Below, one piece after another: positions 8,070 through 16,453 of a stretch of 64,000 nucleotides of DNA (its first letter is position 1; the number at the start of each line of letters is the position of its first letter). The stretch comes from Paucimonas lemoignei (GTDB taxonomy: Bacteria; Pseudomonadota; Gammaproteobacteria; Pseudomonadales; Pseudomonadaceae), in NCBI GenBank assembly GCA_900475325.1, contig LS483371.1, forward strand, positions 620,001 through 684,000, in the 5' to 3' direction. A program made the position numbers and the translations under genes. The notes below the pieces were generated by a model. The model worked only from the letters and a program-made list of their open reading frames with translations, made no database searches and was not told the DNA's origin.

Positions 8070-8924
8070 TCAATGCGCGCCGGGCGCAGGATGCGGGTGC
8101 ATCACCGCGCGCTGCCGTTCCTGTTCGAGAAATTTCATGATGATGGGCGCCACTGCTTCGGCGCGGGTGATCAGGAATAAATGACCGTCATCGATTATGT
8201 GTAGCTGGGCGTTGGGTATACGCCAGGCCAGCAGGCGCATATTTATCAGGGGGATCAGCGGATCATCATCACCGGCGAGCACCAGCGTGGGCTGGTGGAT
8301 CTTGTGCAGCCAGTGGATGCTGGTCCAGCCCATGCCCGCGAACAGCTGCCAGTAGTAACCCAGCTTGCCGGACGAACGGACCTTCGCCGCGTGATTGGCA
8401 GCCAGGTAGGGATCACGTCGAAAGGCACCGCCGTAGATTTCCGGCGCGATGCGGATCACGTGGGACGGCTGGATATAGCGACGCGGGCTGGCCATCAACC
8501 ACAGCACACGGGGTTTGCCGGGCACCATCACGGCGCCTGCCGCCGTGGCCGCCAGCACCAGCTTCTTACAGCGCTCTGGATAGTCATAAGCAAACTGCTG
8601 CGCCAGGGCGCCGCCCCAGGACACACCGATGGCGTTGACCTGGCCGTAATCCAGATAATCGAGCATGCGCGCAGCCAGCTTCGCCAGACCGGGGAAGCGG
8701 TACGGGCGGCTGGGGGTTGAGGAACCGCCGACACCGGGCACATCGAACGCGATGATTTCCAGGTCCGGATCGAGGGCGTCCACGAACGGAAACACCAGCT
8801 CCAGGTTGGCGCCGATGCCATTGAAAATCAGCAGCGGCGTGAGGTTGCTTTTGCCGGGCCTGACCGCGGTGCGGATGCTGTGGCCATTGAGGTCGATGGT
8901 GCGAAAAATAAACGGTTGCGGCAT
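8070..8924 (-). CDS. phaZ: PhaZ, intracellular PHA depolymerase
   Basis: This 284-residue alpha/beta hydrolase degrades stored medium-chain PHA into hydroxy fatty acids at the granule. The nucleophile is S102 in GVSWGG, the acid lies in LAGDDDPLIP and the His in DDGHLF, matching the known PhaZ triad arrangement. It sits between the two synthase genes, so synthesis and mobilisation are encoded together. Confidence 0.93.
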   Translation of the reverse strand: MPQPFIFRTIDLNGHSIRTAVRPGKSNLTPLLIFNGIGANLELVFPFVDALDPDLEIIAFDVPGVGGSSTPSRPYRFPGLAKLAARMLDYLDYGQVNAIGVSWGGALAQQFAYDYPERCKKLVLAATAAGAVMVPGKPRVLWLMASPRRYIQPSHVIRIAPEIYGGAFRRDPYLAANHAAKVRSSGKLGYYWQLFAGMGWTSIHWLHKIHQPTLVLAGDDDPLIPLINMRLLAWRIPNAQLHIIDDGHLFLITRAEAVAPIIMKFLEQERQRAVMHPHPAPGAH

Positions 8925-9007
8925 GCGCGAGGCCCTGTGGGTTAAACCGCTGGAAAGCTGTCCTGCGCTTTGGTCGGATCATGTGAAGGTGATAAATGTG
9001 GCTGACC

Positions 9008-9080
9008 TGTAGAAGCTGCCGAAGGCTGCGAAGGCGCTAAGCCTGACACTCCGCTGTTCGCAGCCTTCGGCAGCTCCCAC
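9008..9080. repeat. REPIN (GTAGGAGCTGCCGAAGGCTGCGAA class)
   Basis: TGTAGAAGCTGCCGAAGGCT and its inverted copy form a hairpin between phaC1 and phaZ. The left arm has a small change from the usual GTAGGAGC. The same class recurs at 13739, 16366, 21651 and 43725. Confidence 0.8.
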
Positions 9081-9111
9081 GGGTCATCTATCCAATGTAG
9101 GTACCGGTTTA

Positions 9112-9151
9112 ACGGCAACGGATGGCAGTTCCTGACGCCATCCGTCGCCGT
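9112..9151 (-). terminator. Stem-loop after phaC1
   Basis: A 14-bp stem (9112-9125 with 9138-9151, one G-T pair) begins five bases after the phaC1 stop. No long T run follows, so it may only attenuate transcription into phaZ. A terminator-like hairpin between phaC1 and phaZ is known in other pseudomonads. Confidence 0.6.
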
Positions 9152-9156
9152 CCTGT

Positions 9157-10836
9157 CTAGCGTTCGTGGACATAAGTCCCTGGCGAGGCTTCGCCAGCCG
9201 GAAACGCCTTGCTGCCAAGGCTGGCCGGGATTTTCTTCAGTTTGCCGGAGCGTTCGGTCAGCCAGTTCTGCCAGTGCAGCCACCAGGAATCCGTGTGTTT
9301 GGTGCCGTTTTCCTGCCAGACCTTCGGATCGGCCGGCATTTCGCTGTTGGTCATGTAACGTGACTTGGGGTTGCCCGGCGGGTTGAGGATGCTTTGAATG
9401 TGGCCACTGCTGGACAGCACGAACTCGGTATTGCCGCCAAACAGTCGCGCCGATTTGTAGCACGAGCCCCAGGGCGTGATGTGATCGTTGGTGCCCGCCA
9501 GGCAGAACACGTCGCTGGTCACCTGTTTGAGATCGATTGGCGTGCCGCAGACTTCCAGGGCATTGGGGCGGATCAATGGGTTGTTCTTGAACATTTCGAT
9601 CAGGTCGCCGTGAAAGGCGGCGGGCAGGCGAGTGGTGTCGTTGTTCCAGAACAGGATGTCGAACACCGGAGGCTCGTTCCCCAGCAGGTAATTGTTGACC
9701 CAGTAATTCCAGATCAGGTCGTTGGGGCGCATCCAGGCAAACACCTTGGCCATGTCGCTACCCTCCAGTACGCCCGCCTGATAGGAATGGCGTTTGGCGG
9801 ACTCCAGCGTCTGCTCGTCGACAAACAGCGCCACATCAGTGTCTAGCGTGGTGTCGAGGACGCTGACCAGCAGCGTCAGGGCATGGACTTTCTGATCCCC
9901 GAGGGCTGCGTAATGGCCCAGCAGCGCCGTGCAGGTGATGCCGCCCGAGCAGGCGCCGAGCATGTTGATGTCCTTGCTGCCGGTGATCGCCGAGACGACG
10001 TCCACCGCTTCCTTCAGGGCATCGATATAGGTCGACAGGCCCCACTCGCGCTGCGCCTTGGTAGGGTTGCGCCAGCTGACGATGAACGTCTGTACTTTGC
10101 TGCCCAGGCAGAAACGCGCAAGGCTCTTTTCCGGGCTCAAGTCGAAGACATAAAACTTGTTGATCTGTGGCGGTACGACCAGCAACGGGCGCTCGTGGAC
10201 TTGTTCGGTGGCGGGCTTGTACTGGATCAGTTCGAGCACATCATTGCGAAACACCACCGCGCCTTCGCTAACGCCCAGGCTTTTGCCCACTTCGAAGGCA
10301 TCCATGTTGACCTGGCTGGGCATGCCGCCGTTGTGCACCAGATCTTTGGCCAGATGGGAGAGGCCGTCGAGCAGGCTTTTGCCACCGGTTTCGAAGAAGC
10401 GTTTGACTGCCGCAGGGTTGGCCGCGCTGTTGGTGGGTGACATGGCTTCGGTCATCAGGTTGATCACGAAGTGCCCGCGATTGATGTCCTGTGGCGAAAG
10501 ATTGCTGTCGCCGATCCAGTCGTGCAGCTCTTTTCGCCACGCCAGATAGGTCTGTAGATAGCGGCGATAAAGCGGGTTCTGGCTCCATGCAGGGTCGTTG
10601 AAACGGCGGTCGTCATCGCTGGGTTTCAAAGGCGATTTGCCGAGCATGACGTTCTTGAGTTCGACGCTCAGATGGGCGATGTGCTTGACGCTGTGGAACG
10701 GTTGCTTCAATGCCTGGCGTAGCACCATGCGCGCTGTGGTCAGTAGATCCTTGCGCCGCAGGCCTACCACTGGGTTAAGGCCCAGCGTGTGTTCAGAAGC
10801 CTGTTGTTGCAGGTCATCGTTGTTCTTGCTACTCAT
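9157..10836 (-). CDS. phaC1: PhaC1, class II polyhydroxyalkanoate synthase
   Basis: This 559-residue synthase is the main polymerase for medium-chain PHA. The catalytic Cys is C296 in GACSGG, with D451 (TNDHITPW) and H479 (SSGHIQS) completing the triad, exactly where they are expected in Pseudomonas PhaC1. It is the first gene of the minus-strand pha series. A sigma54-like site lies about 200 bases upstream at 11040-11055. Confidence 0.95.
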   Translation of the reverse strand: MSSKNNDDLQQQASEHTLGLNPVVGLRRKDLLTTARMVLRQALKQPFHSVKHIAHLSVELKNVMLGKSPLKPSDDDRRFNDPAWSQNPLYRRYLQTYLAWRKELHDWIGDSNLSPQDINRGHFVINLMTEAMSPTNSAANPAAVKRFFETGGKSLLDGLSHLAKDLVHNGGMPSQVNMDAFEVGKSLGVSEGAVVFRNDVLELIQYKPATEQVHERPLLVVPPQINKFYVFDLSPEKSLARFCLGSKVQTFIVSWRNPTKAQREWGLSTYIDALKEAVDVVSAITGSKDINMLGACSGGITCTALLGHYAALGDQKVHALTLLVSVLDTTLDTDVALFVDEQTLESAKRHSYQAGVLEGSDMAKVFAWMRPNDLIWNYWVNNYLLGNEPPVFDILFWNNDTTRLPAAFHGDLIEMFKNNPLIRPNALEVCGTPIDLKQVTSDVFCLAGTNDHITPWGSCYKSARLFGGNTEFVLSSSGHIQSILNPPGNPKSRYMTNSEMPADPKVWQENGTKHTDSWWLHWQNWLTERSGKLKKIPASLGSKAFPAGEASPGTYVHER

Positions 10837-11039
10837 TCACGACGCTCCATTGTCCTGAGACGAGTACTGACTTCCCTGTGAACCAGTGACACAGGCAAAT
10901 GCCGGTACTACTGCTCGGGTGACCGATGATGGCTAAACCACTTATTCCGTTAGAGGTACTCTGTCGCCAGCGCGCATGACGTGAACAGCTGCGCTTCTTG
11001 CGACGGCTTCTCGCACACCCTTTGTGCTGCACTCAGTGA

Positions 11040-11055
11040 TGCAGGGAACTTGCCA
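11040..11055 (-). promoter_or_regulatory. Candidate sigma54 (RpoN) promoter of phaC1
   Basis: Read on the minus strand, the site is TGGCAAGTTCCCTGCA. GG and GC are separated by exactly ten bases, and it departs from TGGCACG-N4-TTGCA at two positions. It lies in the 347-base gap between DUF971 and phaC1, which otherwise shows no gene. A -24/-12 promoter has been proposed for phaC1 in other Pseudomonas. Confidence 0.5.
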
Positions 11056-11183
11056 ATGCCATTGGTTACGCGAGATTCAAAAAAATCGCAAGCAGCGCCA
11101 GTCATTGGCCGCTGCGCGGCACATTGGAGCAAAACAAATTAGAAAGTGCGTCCTAATACGCCGGACGGCTCTGGGACGGGGGT

Positions 11184-11561
11184 TTAGAGCATCAGCCGAA
11201 TGACTTGCTCGGAAGGATCACGGGACTTGCCGGCGTTTTTCAGCTCCTGCAAATAGTCTGTCCACAATGTTTCCTGACGTTGCGCCAGTTGGTAGAGATA
11301 TTCCCAGGTGAACAATCCGCTGTCATGACCGTCATCGAAGGTCAATTTCAGTGCGTATTGCCCTGCCGGTTCAACCTTGCTGAGACCGACGCCCAGCTTG
11401 CCAAATTGCAGGATTGGCTTGCCATGACCTTGCACCTCTGCGGACGGCGAATGCACCCGCAGGAACTCCGCAGGCAAATGGTATTCCTCGTCCGGCCCGT
11501 ACTTGAGGGTCAGGGTTTTCGAGGCTTTGTGCAGCTGGATGGCGGTGGGGATTTTGGTCAT
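11184..11561 (-). CDS. DUF971 protein (gamma-butyrobetaine hydroxylase-like N-domain)
   Basis: This 125-residue protein consists of a single DUF971 domain, the small fold found at the N-terminus of gamma-butyrobetaine hydroxylases. Conserved features include LRVHSPSAE near 34-42 and the FDDGHDSGLFTWEYLYQLA segment near 75-93. It lacks an oxygenase domain, so it is not itself a hydroxylase. It regularly sits next to hslUV in pseudomonads. Its cellular role is not established. Confidence 0.85.
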   Translation of the reverse strand: MTKIPTAIQLHKASKTLTLKYGPDEEYHLPAEFLRVHSPSAEVQGHGKPILQFGKLGVGLSKVEPAGQYALKLTFDDGHDSGLFTWEYLYQLAQRQETLWTDYLQELKNAGKSRDPSEQVIRLML

Positions 11562-11590
11562 GGAAAGGCCATTACGTTCGGACGCGAAAC

Positions 11591-11680
11591 TGTGGGAGCG
11601 AATTCATTCGCGAAGGCGTCGTGTCAGGCGCCAATGATGCAGGAGTTGAAGGCCCCTTCGCGAATGAATTCGCTCCCACG
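11591..11680. repeat. REPIN (GGGAGCGAATTCATTCGCGAA class)
   Basis: Inverted heads flank a spacer between hslU and the DUF971 gene. It ends 17 bases before the hslU stop codon region and may act as the hslU transcript end. Confidence 0.85.
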
Positions 11681-11696
11681 GGGGGAGCGTTTGCCG

Positions 11697-13034
11697 TTAA
11701 AGGATGTAGCGCGACAGATCCTCATCCTTGGCCAGTTCGCCCAGGTGGCTGTTCACGTACTCGGCATCGATCAGGATCGGCGCGGCGTCCGGGGAGCTGG
11801 CCAGGTCACCTGCGCTGAACGACACCTCTTCGAGCAGGCGCTCAAGCAGGGTGTGCAGACGACGGGCACCGATGTTCTCGGTCTTCTCGTTAACCTGCCA
11901 GGCGATCTCGGCGAGACGCTTGATGCCGTCGGGCTGGAATTCGATGTTCAGGCCTTCAGTCTTGAGCAGCGCGCAGTATTGCTCGGTCAGGGACGCATGC
12001 GGCTCGCTGAGGATGCGCTCGAAATCCTGTGGTGACAGGGCTTTGAGTTCAACGCGGATCGGCAGACGGCCCTGCAGCTCAGGCACCAGGTCACTCGGCT
12101 TGCTCAGGTGGAACGCGCCGGAGGCGATGAACAGGATGTGGTCGGTCTTGACCATGCCCAGCTTGGTGTTAACCGTGCAGCCTTCGATCAGCGGCAGCAA
12201 ATCGCGCTGCACACCTTCACGGGACACATCAGCGCCGCCGACGTTGCCGCGCTTGGCGACTTTGTCGATTTCGTCGATGAACACGATGCCGTGCTGCTCG
12301 ACCGCTTCCAGTGCCTTGACCTTCAACTCTTCATCGTTGACCAGGCGACCTGCTTCTTCTTCGCGCACCAGTTTCAGCGCTTCCTTGACCTTGAGCTTGC
12401 GAGTTTTCTTTTTGCCCTTGCCCATGTTGGCAAACAGGCTTTGCAGCTGGTTGGTCATCTCTTCCATGCCCGGCGGCGCAGAAATATCGACGCCAACGGC
12501 TTCGCTGACTTCGATCTCGATGTCCTTGTCGTCCAGCTGGCCTTCACGCAGGCGCTTGCGGAACAGCTGACGCGTGTTGGAATCGTTGCTCGGCGCAGCT
12601 TCTTCCTGGAAACCGGTGCGGGCTGGCGTCAGCAGGGCGTCGAGGATGCGATCTTCGGCGGCGTCTTCGGCGCGGTGACGGACTTTGACGATTTCCTGTT
12701 CGCGCAGCAGCTTGATGGCGGCATCGGCCAGATCACGAATGATCGACTCGACATCGCGGCCCACATAGCCAACTTCGGTGAACTTGGTGGCTTCGACCTT
12801 GATGAATGGCGCGTTGGCCAGCTTGGCCAGACGACGGGCGATCTCGGTTTTACCAACGCCGGTCGGGCCTATCATCAGGATGTTCTTGGGCGTGACCTCA
12901 ACGCGCAGCTCTTCAGGGAGCTGCATCCGGCGCCAGCGATTACGCAGGGCAATGGCGACGGCGCGCTTGGCATCGTCCTGGCCGATGATATGGCGGTTGA
13001 GTTCGTGGACAATTTCACGGGGAGTCATGGACAT
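11697..13034 (-). CDS. hslU: HslU, ATPase of the HslUV protease
   Basis: This AAA+ unfoldase recognises heat-shock-damaged and regulatory proteins and feeds them to HslV. The Walker A motif GPTGVGKTE lies near residues 57-65, Walker B (IVFIDEID) near the middle, and the C-terminal SRYIL-type tail docks into HslV. I choose the ATG at 13034 (MSMTPREIV, 445 residues), the usual HslU length; the frame stays open 20 codons further upstream. hslV lies just upstream and is transcribed first. Confidence 0.95.
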   Translation of the reverse strand: MSMTPREIVHELNRHIIGQDDAKRAVAIALRNRWRRMQLPEELRVEVTPKNILMIGPTGVGKTEIARRLAKLANAPFIKVEATKFTEVGYVGRDVESIIRDLADAAIKLLREQEIVKVRHRAEDAAEDRILDALLTPARTGFQEEAAPSNDSNTRQLFRKRLREGQLDDKDIEIEVSEAVGVDISAPPGMEEMTNQLQSLFANMGKGKKKTRKLKVKEALKLVREEEAGRLVNDEELKVKALEAVEQHGIVFIDEIDKVAKRGNVGGADVSREGVQRDLLPLIEGCTVNTKLGMVKTDHILFIASGAFHLSKPSDLVPELQGRLPIRVELKALSPQDFERILSEPHASLTEQYCALLKTEGLNIEFQPDGIKRLAEIAWQVNEKTENIGARRLHTLLERLLEEVSFSAGDLASSPDAAPILIDAEYVNSHLGELAKDEDLSRYIL

Positions 13035-13099
13035 GGTATTTGACGGTCCTCCAGCGGGGTCAGGCTGCATGGCCGCCTGCGCGGCGGCCAACATCAGGC

Positions 13100-13630
13100 T
13101 TACTCGGCGAGGTCCTGCTCCTCAATGGTGATGTTGTGGTTGGTGAACACGCAGATATCGCCAGCAATATGCAATGCGGTTTCAGCGATTTCACGTGCCG
13201 ACAGATCAGTCTTTTGCAGCAGGGCGCGAGCAGCGGCCTGGGCGAAAGCACCGCCCGAACCCATGGCAATAAGGCCATCCTCGGGTTCAACGACATCGCC
13301 GTTACCGGTGATGATCAGTGAAGCGTCTTTATTGGCGACTGCCAGCATGGCTTCCAGACGGCTCAGGGAGCGGTCGGTACGCCAGTCTTTGGCGAGTTCT
13401 ACAGCGGCACGCACCAGATGACCTTGGTGCTTCTCAAGTTGCCCTTCGAAGCGTTCGAAAAGAGTGAACGCGTCGGCCGTGGCGCCAGCGAAACCGGCAA
13501 TCACTTCGCCGTGATACAGACGACGCACTTTCTTGGCGTTGCCTTTCATGACGGTGTTGCCTAGAGAAACCTGGCCGTCGCCAGCCATGACGACTTTGCC
13601 GTGGCGGCGCACTGAAACGATGGTGGTCAA
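13100..13630 (-). CDS. hslV: HslV, proteasome-like peptidase
   Basis: This 176-residue N-terminal-threonine peptidase forms the HslV dodecamer that degrades proteins unfolded by HslU. The start is the TTG at 13630, preceded by GGAG at eight bases. The product then begins Met-Thr-Thr-Ile-Val, so removal of the first residue exposes the catalytic Thr1. An ATG at 13678 would extend the frame by 16 residues and bury that Thr, so I reject it. The GSGGAFA segment and the EEQDLAE end match the family. Confidence 0.95.
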   Translation of the reverse strand: MTTIVSVRRHGKVVMAGDGQVSLGNTVMKGNAKKVRRLYHGEVIAGFAGATADAFTLFERFEGQLEKHQGHLVRAAVELAKDWRTDRSLSRLEAMLAVANKDASLIITGNGDVVEPEDGLIAMGSGGAFAQAAARALLQKTDLSAREIAETALHIAGDICVFTNHNITIEEQDLAE

Positions 13631-13738
13631 GGGAGAGTCTCCACACAGCGGGGCGAAAATGCCCTGGTGAAAACTCATATGGGGGTGGGGGTGGGGATTT
13701 CAACCTTGAGGGATGAGTGGCGGTGTCGCAATGGACCT

Positions 13739-13811
13739 TGTAGGAGCTGCCGAAGGCTGCGAAGCGATTCATCAGATAGATCGCCATTCGCAGCCTTCGG
13801 CAGCTCCTACA
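13739..13811. repeat. REPIN (GTAGGAGCTGCCGAAGGCTGCGAA class)
   Basis: TGTAGGAGCTGCCGAAGGCT and its inverted copy form a near-perfect hairpin between hslV and the SPOR gene. Confidence 0.85.
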
Positions 13812-13827
13812 GGTGCAGGGCTACCGC

Positions 13828-14508
13828 TTACTTACTGCGCTGCTGCAACAACAAGTTACTAAACCCGCCACTGGCCAATTGTTTCTGAGCGATGGTCAGT
13901 TGTTCGCGGTTGCTGAACGGGCCGACCAGTACGCGGTACCAGGTTTCTTCCTTGACGGTGCCGGACTCGACCGCAGCGCTCTGGCCCAGCAGGATGATCT
14001 GCGCCCGTACCTTGTCGGCGTCTTCTTTCTTGCGGAACGAGCCCGCTTGCAGAAAGAACTGCGTCACCGCTGCCGGTTTCGCGACAGGAGGCGGCGGAGG
14101 TGGCGTCAGGCCGCTCAGTGCCGCTTGAGCACGAGCCGTGTCGATCTTCGCCGCCTGTTCAGGCGTGACTGGCGCAACCACCGGCGGCGGAGTTTTCTCC
14201 GGCACGGCTTCGTTGGGCACGATGACTTCCGATTCCGGCAGCAGCGTGTAGAAGTCATACTTGGGCTTCACGGGCGCGGTCGGGCTCGGCGGCGTCTTGT
14301 TCGCTTCGGCGATTTTGGCCGCCTTGGCTTCGGCCTTGACCCGCTTGACGTCATCGCCACCGGGTTCAAGCTTCATCAGAAACACGATGAAAGCACCGAC
14401 CGTGAGGCCAACCGCCAGCCACATCCATCCCGGAATCGGCTTCTTTGCAGGTGCTTGATAACGGCTGGCGCCGCGCTTGGGTGCAGGTTTCTTTTTCGCA
14501 GCAGCCAA
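13828..14508 (-). CDS. SPOR-domain inner membrane protein (FtsN-like)
   Basis: This 226-residue protein has a short basic cytoplasmic start, one membrane helix at about 28-45, a Pro/Ala/Lys-rich periplasmic linker, and a C-terminal SPOR domain from about 147 (QFFLQAGSFRKKEDADKVRA). SPOR domains bind denuded septal peptidoglycan, so the protein likely acts at the division site, as FtsN does. It lies one base after argS, in the same operon. FtsN itself is the most likely identity, but the linker is too variable to be sure. Confidence 0.75.
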   Translation of the reverse strand: MAAAKKKPAPKRGASRYQAPAKKPIPGWMWLAVGLTVGAFIVFLMKLEPGGDDVKRVKAEAKAAKIAEANKTPPSPTAPVKPKYDFYTLLPESEVIVPNEAVPEKTPPPVVAPVTPEQAAKIDTARAQAALSGLTPPPPPPVAKPAAVTQFFLQAGSFRKKEDADKVRAQIILLGQSAAVESGTVKEETWYRVLVGPFSNREQLTIAQKQLASGGFSNLLLQQRSK

Positions 14509-14509
14509 C

Positions 14510-16246
14510 TTACATGCGCTCCAGAGTTTCCAGACCCAACAAATCCAGGCCTTGCTTGAGGGTACGACCGGTCAACGCAGCGAGACGCAAACGGCTCTGC
14601 TGTTGTTCGGCACTGTCCGCACCCAGGATCGGGCAGTTCTCGTAGAAGCTGGAGAACAGACCGGCGAGGTCGTAAATGTAAGCGCACAACACGTGTGGCG
14701 TACCCTTTTCGGCGACGTTATTCAGGATTTCCCCGAACTGCGCCAGACGCGCCGCCAGTTCCTGTTCCTGCGCGGCCTCAAGGACGATTTGGCCCTTGCT
14801 GGCATCAAATGGCGTGCCGAGCTTGCGGAACACACCGGCAACACGGGTGTAGGCATACAGCAGGTAAGGCGCGGTGTTGCCTTCGAAACTGAGCATCTGA
14901 TCAAAGTTGAAGCTGTAGTCACTGGCACGGTGCTTGGACAGGTCGGCGTATTTCACCGCGCTGATGCCCACAGCCTTGGCGATGGTGCGCAGTTCGTCTT
15001 CGGCCAGCTCGGGATTCTTTTCCTTGACCAGGGTGTAGGCGCGTTCTTTGGCTTCATCGAGCAGGTCGATCAGCTTGACGGTGCCCCCGTCGCGGGTCTT
15101 GAACGGGCGCCCATCTGCGCCGTTCATGGTGCCGAAGCCCATGTGCTCCAGCTGCATGCCGTCGTGGACGAAACCGGCACGACGCGCGACTTCGAACACT
15201 TGCTGGAAGTGCAGCGCCTGACGCTGATCGACGAAATACAGCGCGCGGTCGGCTTTCAATACGTTGCTGCGGTAGCGGATCGCTGCCAGGTCAGTGGTGG
15301 CATACAGATAGCCGCCACCGGCCTTTTGCACAATGACCGGCAACGGGGTGTCGTCGGCGGTGCGGAATTCTTCGAGGAAGACGCACTGGGCGCCGTTGCT
15401 CTCAACCAGCAGGTTCTTGGCTTTCAGGTCGCTGACGACATTGGCCAGATCGTCGTTGTAGGCGCTTTCGCCCATCACGTCGGCCGGCGTCAGTTTCACG
15501 TTCAGCAGGTCGTAGACTTTCTGGCAGTGGGACAGGGAGATGTCTTTGAATTTGGTCCACAGGCTCAGGCATTCGGCATCGCCCGCTTGCAGTTTCACCA
15601 CCAGGCCACGGGCGCGTTCGGCGAATTCTTCGGATTCGTCGAAGCGTTTCTTCGCGGCACGGTAGAAGTCTTCCAGGTCGGACAGCTCGTCGCTGGTGGC
15701 TGGCTGCTCTTGCAGATACGCCAGCAGCATGCCGAACTGAGTACCCCAGTCGCCCACGTGGTTCTGGCGGATCACGGTATCGCCGAGAAACTCCAGAACG
15801 TTGGCCACGCCATCACCGATGATGGTCGAGCGCAGGTGGCCGACGTGCATCTCTTTGGCCAGGTTAGGTGCCGACAGATCGACCACGGTACGTTGCGCCG
15901 GCCCGGCTTTGCGCACCGACAGCTGGGCATCGGCCAGAGCCGCGTCCAGACGCGCCGCCAGGGCCTGGGTGTTCTGGAAGAAGTTCAGGAAGCCTGGGCC
16001 AGCGATTTCAACCTTGCTGATCTGCTCGTCGGCAGGCAGCGCGGCGATCAGCTTTTCAGCCAGATCGCGGGGTTTCATGCCAGCAGGTTTGGCCAGCATC
16101 ATGGCGATGTTGCTGGCGAAGTCGCCGTGGGTCTTGTCCTTGGCATTCTCCACCTGAATCGCTGGCGACAGGCCTTCTGGCAAGACGCCCTCGGTGACGA
16201 GTTGGCTCAGGGCTTGTTGGATCAGCTGGCGAATGGTGTCTTTCAT
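14510..16246 (-). CDS. argS: Arginyl-tRNA synthetase
   Basis: This 578-residue class I synthetase charges tRNA-Arg. The HIGH-type signature appears as HVGH within [11 protein letters not shown], about residues 128-138. The N-terminal Add-1 domain ([13 protein letters not shown]) and the C-terminal anticodon-binding domain ([11 protein letters not shown]) are present. As in most ArgS proteins no canonical KMSKS is evident. The SPOR gene follows directly. Confidence 0.96.
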   Translation of the reverse strand: MKDTIRQLIQQALSQLVTEGVLPEGLSPAIQVENAKDKTHGDFASNIAMMLAKPAGMKPRDLAEKLIAALPADEQISKVEIAGPGFLNFFQNTQALAARLDAALADAQLSVRKAGPAQRTVVDLSAPNLAKEMHVGHLRSTIIGDGVANVLEFLGDTVIRQNHVGDWGTQFGMLLAYLQEQPATSDELSDLEDFYRAAKKRFDESEEFAERARGLVVKLQAGDAECLSLWTKFKDISLSHCQKVYDLLNVKLTPADVMGESAYNDDLANVVSDLKAKNLLVESNGAQCVFLEEFRTADDTPLPVIVQKAGGGYLYATTDLAAIRYRSNVLKADRALYFVDQRQALHFQQVFEVARRAGFVHDGMQLEHMGFGTMNGADGRPFKTRDGGTVKLIDLLDEAKERAYTLVKEKNPELAEDELRTIAKAVGISAVKYADLSKHRASDYSFNFDQMLSFEGNTAPYLLYAYTRVAGVFRKLGTPFDASKGQIVLEAAQEQELAARLAQFGEILNNVAEKGTPHVLCAYIYDLAGLFSSFYENCPILGADSAEQQQSRLRLAALTGRTLKQGLDLLGLETLERM

Positions 16247-16365
16247 GGTGCTCTCTTCGACCGCAAGCGCGGCAGCGCCTGGATGCGCGGGTGGAAAAAC
16301 TGGGCATTATCCGTTGCCGGAGCCACCTTGCCAACCGCGTTGGAGATGTATGGCACGACTCAGGA

Positions 16366-16443
16366 CCTGTAGGCGCTGCCGAAGGCTGCGAAAGCTGGGC
16401 ATCTGACACACCGCTATTCGCAGCCTTCGGCAGCTCCTACAGG
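16366..16443. repeat. REPIN (GTAGGAGCTGCCGAAGGCTGCGAA class)
   Basis: Inverted copies of CCTGTAGG(A/C)GCTGCCGAAGG lie between argS and priA, ending ten bases from the priA stop. Confidence 0.85.
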
Positions 16444-16453
16444 GGTGTGCTTC

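Noticed and set aside
13631..13678. Upstream ATG start for hslV
   Set aside because: It would place 16 residues before the catalytic Thr1 and lacks a ribosome site; the TTG at 13630 fits.
14477..16372. 631-codon open frame on the plus strand opposite argS
   Set aside because: It is an antisense shadow of a high-GC gene; argS on the minus strand has clear motifs and length.
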